Assembly: GCA_017882245.1 (NCBI GenBank)
Contig: JADGPV010000126.1
Location: 1-8,661, forward strand
Direction: 5' to 3'
DNA: 8,661 nucleotides
From: Bacteroidales bacterium
GTDB lineage: Bacteria > Bacteroidota > Bacteroidia > Bacteroidales > VadinHA17
The position numbers and the translations under genes are program-made. Positions 6,233 to 8,661 of the stretch are shown one piece after another (within the stretch, counting starts at the first letter, position 1; each line of letters opens with the position of its first letter). The notes under the pieces were generated by a model. The model saw only the letters and a program-made list of their open reading frames with translations. It made no database searches and had not been told where the DNA came from.

Positions 6233-6631
6233 TTACAGTTTCACGTGATCCCTGATAGCCTTTGCCAGCCTCTTGTTCTCTTCATCTGTGGGTGATACCC
6301 TTGGGTTTGTGAAGAGCAGGTCCGTCTCTCTGGTAAGCGGTACCAGGTGCATATGGGCGTGAGGCACCTCAAGTCCGAGAACTGCCACACCTATACGCTT
6401 GCAATCAATTACTTGCTTCATGGCCAGGGCCACCCTGCGGGCAAAGACCATCATGTCAGCGAGCGTCTTTTCATCAAGATCAAAGATGTAATCAACTTCT
6501 TTTTTGGGTACCACCAGAGTATGGCCCGGCTTCAGCGGCCTCACATCAAGAAATGCAATGAAGCGGTCATCCTCAGCGACCTTATAGCAAGGGATCTCTC
6601 CATTGATAATACGTGTGAAGACTGATGCCAT
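6233..6631 (-). CDS. HIT family protein (histidine triad nucleotide hydrolase)
   Basis: This is a 132-residue protein of the HINT branch, small enzymes that hydrolyse phosphoramidate or acyl bonds on purine nucleoside monophosphates. It has the N-terminal signature VFTRIINGEIPCYKV (4-18), the strand FLDVRPLKPGHTLVVPK (27-43) and the catalytic triad H91-A-H93-M-H95-L-V; the middle histidine, His93, is the expected nucleophile. The form GLEVPHAHMHLVP is common in Bacteroidota homologues. The start ATG is 13 bases beyond the greA stop on the same strand, so the two are very probably cotranscribed. The physiological substrate cannot be inferred. The 93 bases beyond its 3' end contain an A8 run (minus strand) and a weak 5-base-pair hairpin but no standard terminator. 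Confidence 0.95.
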   Translation of the reverse strand: MASVFTRIINGEIPCYKVAEDDRFIAFLDVRPLKPGHTLVVPKKEVDYIFDLDEKTLADMMVFARRVALAMKQVIDCKRIGVAVLGLEVPHAHMHLVPLTRETDLLFTNPRVSPTDEENKRLAKAIRDHVKL

Positions 6632-6644
6632 GATATTATGCTTT

Positions 6645-7115
6645 TCAGATTGATATTTCCACTATCTCAAAAGGAATAACGCCTGAAGGTACCGTTACCT
6701 GCACCACGTCTCCTACTTTTTTGCCCATAATTCCCTGTGCTATCGGTGAGGTGGCAGCAATCTTTCCTTCCTTGAGGTTAGCTTCACTCTCAGGTACAAG
6801 CTGATATTCCATAGTCTTCCCGCTGACCTTGTTAAGTATCCTGACTTTGTTCAGGATCTGTACCCTGAAGGTATTGATCCGGGAACCGTCAATTATGCGT
6901 GAGCGTGACACCACGTCTTCAAGGCGCGCAATCTTCATCTCAAGCATGCCCTGTGCCTCTTTGGCAGCAGAATACTCTGCATTCTCTGTAAGGTCGCCCT
7001 TATCGCGTGCATCAGCAATCAGCCTTGCCATAGCCGGTCTTTCATTACGGAGCAGGTCAAGTTCCTCCTTCATCTTCTGGAGACCCTCTTCTGTTACATA
7101 GACAAATTCCGACAT
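6645..7115 (-). CDS. greA: Transcription elongation factor GreA
   Basis: GreA enters the secondary channel of backtracked RNA polymerase and triggers cleavage of the extruded RNA so that elongation resumes. The 156-residue product has the normal length of about 158. The N-terminal coiled coil spans roughly 1-75, with the tip motif DARDKGDLTENAEY; Asp41 and Glu44 correspond to the acidic tip residues of E. coli GreA. The C-terminal FKBP-like domain contains MEYQLVPESEANLKEGKIA and SPIAQGIMGKKVGD. I chose ATG 7115 rather than the in-frame TTG at 7124, since MSEFVYVTEEGLQKM is the typical family start. A TATATTTG -7 box and a TTG lie upstream. The HIT gene follows after 13 bases. Confidence 0.97.
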   Translation of the reverse strand: MSEFVYVTEEGLQKMKEELDLLRNERPAMARLIADARDKGDLTENAEYSAAKEAQGMLEMKIARLEDVVSRSRIIDGSRINTFRVQILNKVRILNKVSGKTMEYQLVPESEANLKEGKIAATSPIAQGIMGKKVGDVVQVTVPSGVIPFEIVEISI

Positions 7116-7177
7116 AATTTTCAATAATAGGTTAAAAAATAAGAAGAATCCCGGGGTTACCGGAACTCTTCAAAGAA

Positions 7178-7208
7178 CAAATATAGGAAATTCCTAATTA
7201 AAAAACAA
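7178..7208 (-). promoter_or_regulatory. Promoter of greA-HIT (Bacteroidota type)
   Basis: On the minus strand TTG (7208-7206) and TATATTTG (7185-7178) match the -33 and -7 elements with a 20-base spacer. Transcription would start near 7171-7174, giving a leader of about 57 bases before ATG 7115. It falls in the gap after the basic secreted protein gene, so greA-HIT can be expressed independently of it. Confidence 0.6.
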
Positions 7209-7222
7209 GACTCCCTTTATCT

Positions 7223-7780
7223 TCAATAACTTCTGTATTTTTTGATTTTATGCTGTTTAAGCCTGGGCTGTCTCCCCGGATCCTTCAGTTTTTGTCTTGC
7301 CTTTCCCTTTTGCTGCTTCAGGACAGGCTGTTTCTTCGGATCCTTTGTATCGGGCTTTGCCTGATCCTTCGGCGGCTTAGGCTGCTCGGGTTTCTGCAGA
7401 TCCGGCATAGTCTGCTCTTTCCTCTGCTTCTGTTTCTTTGCCTTATAACTTACCTTGGTCTTCTCCCCGTTGTTTAACATTCTCTCCTGGGTGGCAGTGC
7501 TTTGTATTTCGAAATGTCTCTTTCTTAACTCTTTAAGCTTCTTCTCATCGTCTTTATCCCGCCTGGCTTCCTTCTTCTCCTGCTCCTTCATTGCTTTGCC
7601 TGCAGCTCCTTTCACTTTGACCTTATCATTCAAAGGCTTGCTTTTCCCCGTTTTGCCGAATAACTCTTTCTCAGCCTTGCGGCTGGCATTGCGCTGTGCC
7701 GTGCAATCAGCCGGCGGAAGCACAATAAGGAACACTGCAAAAAGAACTGCAAATTTCAGAAATACTAACTGATGCCTCAT
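7223..7780 (-). CDS. Secreted, highly basic Lys/Gln/Pro-rich protein of unknown function
   Basis: I do not recognise a named family. The 185-residue product starts with a clear signal sequence (hydrophobic 5-22, then LPPADCTAQ); Cys26 is preceded by Asp, so it is a poor lipobox and signal peptidase I cleavage near residue 28 is more likely. The mature part is extremely basic and probably extended or helical, with almost no hydrophobic core. Residues 61-90 are a charged helix-like stretch ending in LRKRHFEIQSTATQERM (85-101); from memory, similar 'KHxxIQ...RM' segments occur in small exported Bacteroidota proteins. From about 125 on it is Pro/Lys/Gln-rich, and residues 147-166 and 167-185 are two diverged copies of a repeat (DPKKQPVLKQQKGK, DPGRQPRLKQHKIK). 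It could bind an anionic envelope polymer or nucleic acid; that is speculation. Divergent from the Rieske-like gene. Confidence 0.75.
   Translation of the reverse strand: MRHQLVFLKFAVLFAVFLIVLPPADCTAQRNASRKAEKELFGKTGKSKPLNDKVKVKGAAGKAMKEQEKKEARRDKDDEKKLKELRKRHFEIQSTATQERMLNNGEKTKVSYKAKKQKQRKEQTMPDLQKPEQPKPPKDQAKPDTKDPKKQPVLKQQKGKARQKLKDPGRQPRLKQHKIKKYRSY
7226..7342 (-). repeat. Two-copy repeat at the 3' end of the basic protein gene
   Basis: Bases 7342-7283 and 7282-7226 (read on the minus strand) encode two adjacent copies of a unit of 20 and 19 residues. Both begin with DP, share QP-x-LKQ and end in Lys/Arg-rich sequence. GGATCC lies next to the start of both units at DNA level. The second copy runs to the stop codon. 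It looks like an old in-frame duplication. Confidence 0.6.
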
Positions 7781-7817
7781 TCCGTTTGTTTGATGTGCCT
7801 TTGCAGACAGAAATATC

Positions 7818-7825
7818 TATTTTTG
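7818..7825 (+). promoter_or_regulatory. Candidate -7 box for the Rieske-like lipoprotein gene
   Basis: TATTTTTG matches TAnnTTTG and lies 19 bases before ATG 7845, in the 64-base gap between two divergent genes. The nearest TTTG elements (7800-7803, 7789-7792) give spacers of 14 and 25, neither ideal. For the opposite gene, CAAAATTA at 7855-7862 reads TAATTTTG on the minus strand and could be its -7 box, inside this coding region. Confidence 0.4.
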
Positions 7826-7844
7826 TATAAACGCAGGGATCGAT

Positions 7845-8330
7845 ATGTTAGTTTCAAAATTAGAATTTATTTTCATTCTCGTCATTATGCAGTTTGCCTT
7901 TACCTCTTGTCATAATGAAGAGAATGATGTGATTCCTGATATTACCGTTGAGTTTTACATAAACTATTCGGACCCTGAGTTTTTTGATCTCTTTTATACA
8001 CCGGGTACCAGCGCGCTTGTTTCAGCCTCACAAACTTATCTTGGAATTGGTACCGGCGGATTTGACAATAACGGCATAATAATATATAACACAGGCATGG
8101 AGGGGTTTGAGTATGCGGCCTTTGACCGGACCTGCCCGCATTGTTATATAGATGCCGGCGTCAGCGTGGCAGTCAATGTTGATGGTGTCTTTGCTGTTTG
8201 CCCCAGGTGCTCAACAAACTATTCTCTCGGTGGCTCCGGCATGCCTCAATCCGGACCGGGACATTACTATCTGAAGAATTATCAGACAGTTTTTTCCGGG
8301 GGCAGTATCAGGGTGTGGAATAAAAAATAA
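7845..8330 (+). CDS. Rieske-like lipoprotein with Cys-rich cluster site
   Basis: This 161-residue protein has a lipoprotein signal (hydrophobic 7-19, then FTSC with Cys22), so it is probably anchored in the envelope. The rest follows the layout of a Rieske [2Fe-2S] domain: FEYAAFDRTCPHC (88-100) corresponds to the C-x-H box, VCPRCSTNYS (118-127) to the C-x2-H box, followed by SGPGHYYLKNYQTVFSGGSIRV (136-157), which matches the 'GPA..L..Y.v' end of the fold. In a standard Rieske site the second box is CPCHGS; here the histidine position is Cys122 and an extra Cys100 is present, giving CPHC-x18-CPRC. Related lipoproteins in Bacteroidota have CPxCGS-type second boxes. It may therefore bind zinc or a differently liganded cluster. 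It starts at ATG 7845 and ends 9 bases from the convergent ahcY. Confidence 0.75.
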   Translation: MLVSKLEFIFILVIMQFAFTSCHNEENDVIPDITVEFYINYSDPEFFDLFYTPGTSALVSASQTYLGIGTGGFDNNGIIIYNTGMEGFEYAAFDRTCPHCYIDAGVSVAVNVDGVFAVCPRCSTNYSLGGSGMPQSGPGHYYLKNYQTVFSGGSIRVWNKK

Positions 8331-8339
8331 AGGGTCTGC

Positions 8340-8661
8340 CTAATACCTGTAGTGTTCGGGCTTATAAGGTCCTTCAGCCGGCACGTCAATATACTCAGCC
8401 TGGGCCGCGGTCAGTTTCGTGAGATTGACGCCCAGCTGCGCCAGATGCAGGCGGGCAACCTCCTCATCAAGATATTTGGGTAACCTGTATACACCTATCT
8501 CATAGTCTTTTGTCCACAGATCAATCTGAGCCAGCGTTTGATTGCTGAAAGAGTTACTCATGACAAATGAAGGATGACCCGTTGCACAACCCAGATTCAC
8601 GAGCCGCCCTTCCGCCAACAAGATGATGCAATGCCCGTCAGGGAAAATATATTTGTCCACC
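8340..8661 (-). CDS. ahcY: Adenosylhomocysteinase, C-terminal part
   Basis: The enzyme reversibly splits S-adenosyl-homocysteine into adenosine and homocysteine using bound NAD, clearing the product inhibitor of methyltransferases. About 107 C-terminal codons are visible; the gene continues past the right edge, and the GTG near 8660 is an internal Val codon (VDKYIFPDGH), not a start. Highly conserved elements are LLAEGRLVNLGCATGHPSFVMS, NQTLAQIDLW, YRLPKYLDEEVARLHL and the C-terminal YKPEHYRY. The Lys and first Tyr of that tail have the spacing of Lys426/Tyr430 of the human enzyme, which reach into the NAD site of a neighbouring subunit. The visible part is intact. It is convergent with the Rieske-like lipoprotein gene, with only 9 bases between stops. 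Confidence 0.97.
   Translation of the reverse strand, partial: VDKYIFPDGHCIILLAEGRLVNLGCATGHPSFVMSNSFSNQTLAQIDLWTKDYEIGVYRLPKYLDEEVARLHLAQLGVNLTKLTAAQAEYIDVPAEGPYKPEHYRY

Noticed and set aside
6180..6236. Inverted repeat GTAAAACA / TGTTTTAC with a 41-base loop beside the HIT stop codon
   Set aside because: The arms are only 8 bases, AT-rich and far apart; this is expected by chance in such sequence.
6838..6857. Inverted repeat ATCCTGA-6-TCAGGAT, which could be a small terminator or operator
   Set aside because: It lies inside greA, has no T-run after it, and arises from the coding of two similar peptide pieces (ILNKV, RILNKV). The protein has normal length there, so no duplication is indicated.

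Overview
The window looks like chromosomal DNA from a member of the Bacteroidota, probably Bacteroidales or a relative. The evidence is the rplU-rpmA-serS gene order, promoter-like sites matching the Bacteroidota consensus (TAnnTTTG near -7, TTTG or TTG near -33), A-rich starts with little Shine-Dalgarno sequence, and proteins typical of the phylum: a lipid-anchored S41 protease, a Rieske-like lipoprotein and a greA-HIT pair. No mobile element, CRISPR array, tRNA, rRNA or phage gene was seen. No gene-free stretch exceeds 300 bases; the longest, 130-372 (243 bases), holds two divergent promoter candidates and the rplU leader.

Layout. At the left edge, 1-129 on the minus strand is the first 43 codons of a bifunctional-nuclease (DUF151) family gene. 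It diverges from rplU (bL21, with a 74-residue Lys/Ala-rich tail) and rpmA (bL27), which end at a strong intrinsic terminator. Next on the plus strand come serS with an EamA-type transporter 4 bases behind it, then a promoter-like site followed by a secreted S41 peptidase lipoprotein that overlaps ruvC by 4 bases (GTGA). ruvC meets comF tail to tail, with an 11-base overlap.

From 5411 to 7780 all genes are on the minus strand: comF, a HIT-family hydrolase, greA, and a secreted, very basic protein of unknown function. A divergent plus-strand gene (7845-8330) encodes a lipoprotein with a Rieske-like layout in which the second cluster histidine is replaced by cysteine. It converges on the C-terminal end of ahcY (adenosylhomocysteinase), which runs off the right edge.

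Functionally most of this is housekeeping: ribosome assembly (rplU, rpmA), tRNA charging (serS), transcript-cleavage rescue (greA), Holliday-junction resolution (ruvC), DNA uptake or a related process (comF) and the activated-methyl cycle (ahcY). Envelope proteins are interspersed. I did not find a convincing new multi-gene system. The observations most worth checking are the altered metal-ligand set of the Rieske-like lipoprotein, the histone-like tail and structured leader of bL21, and the repeat-bearing basic secreted protein.
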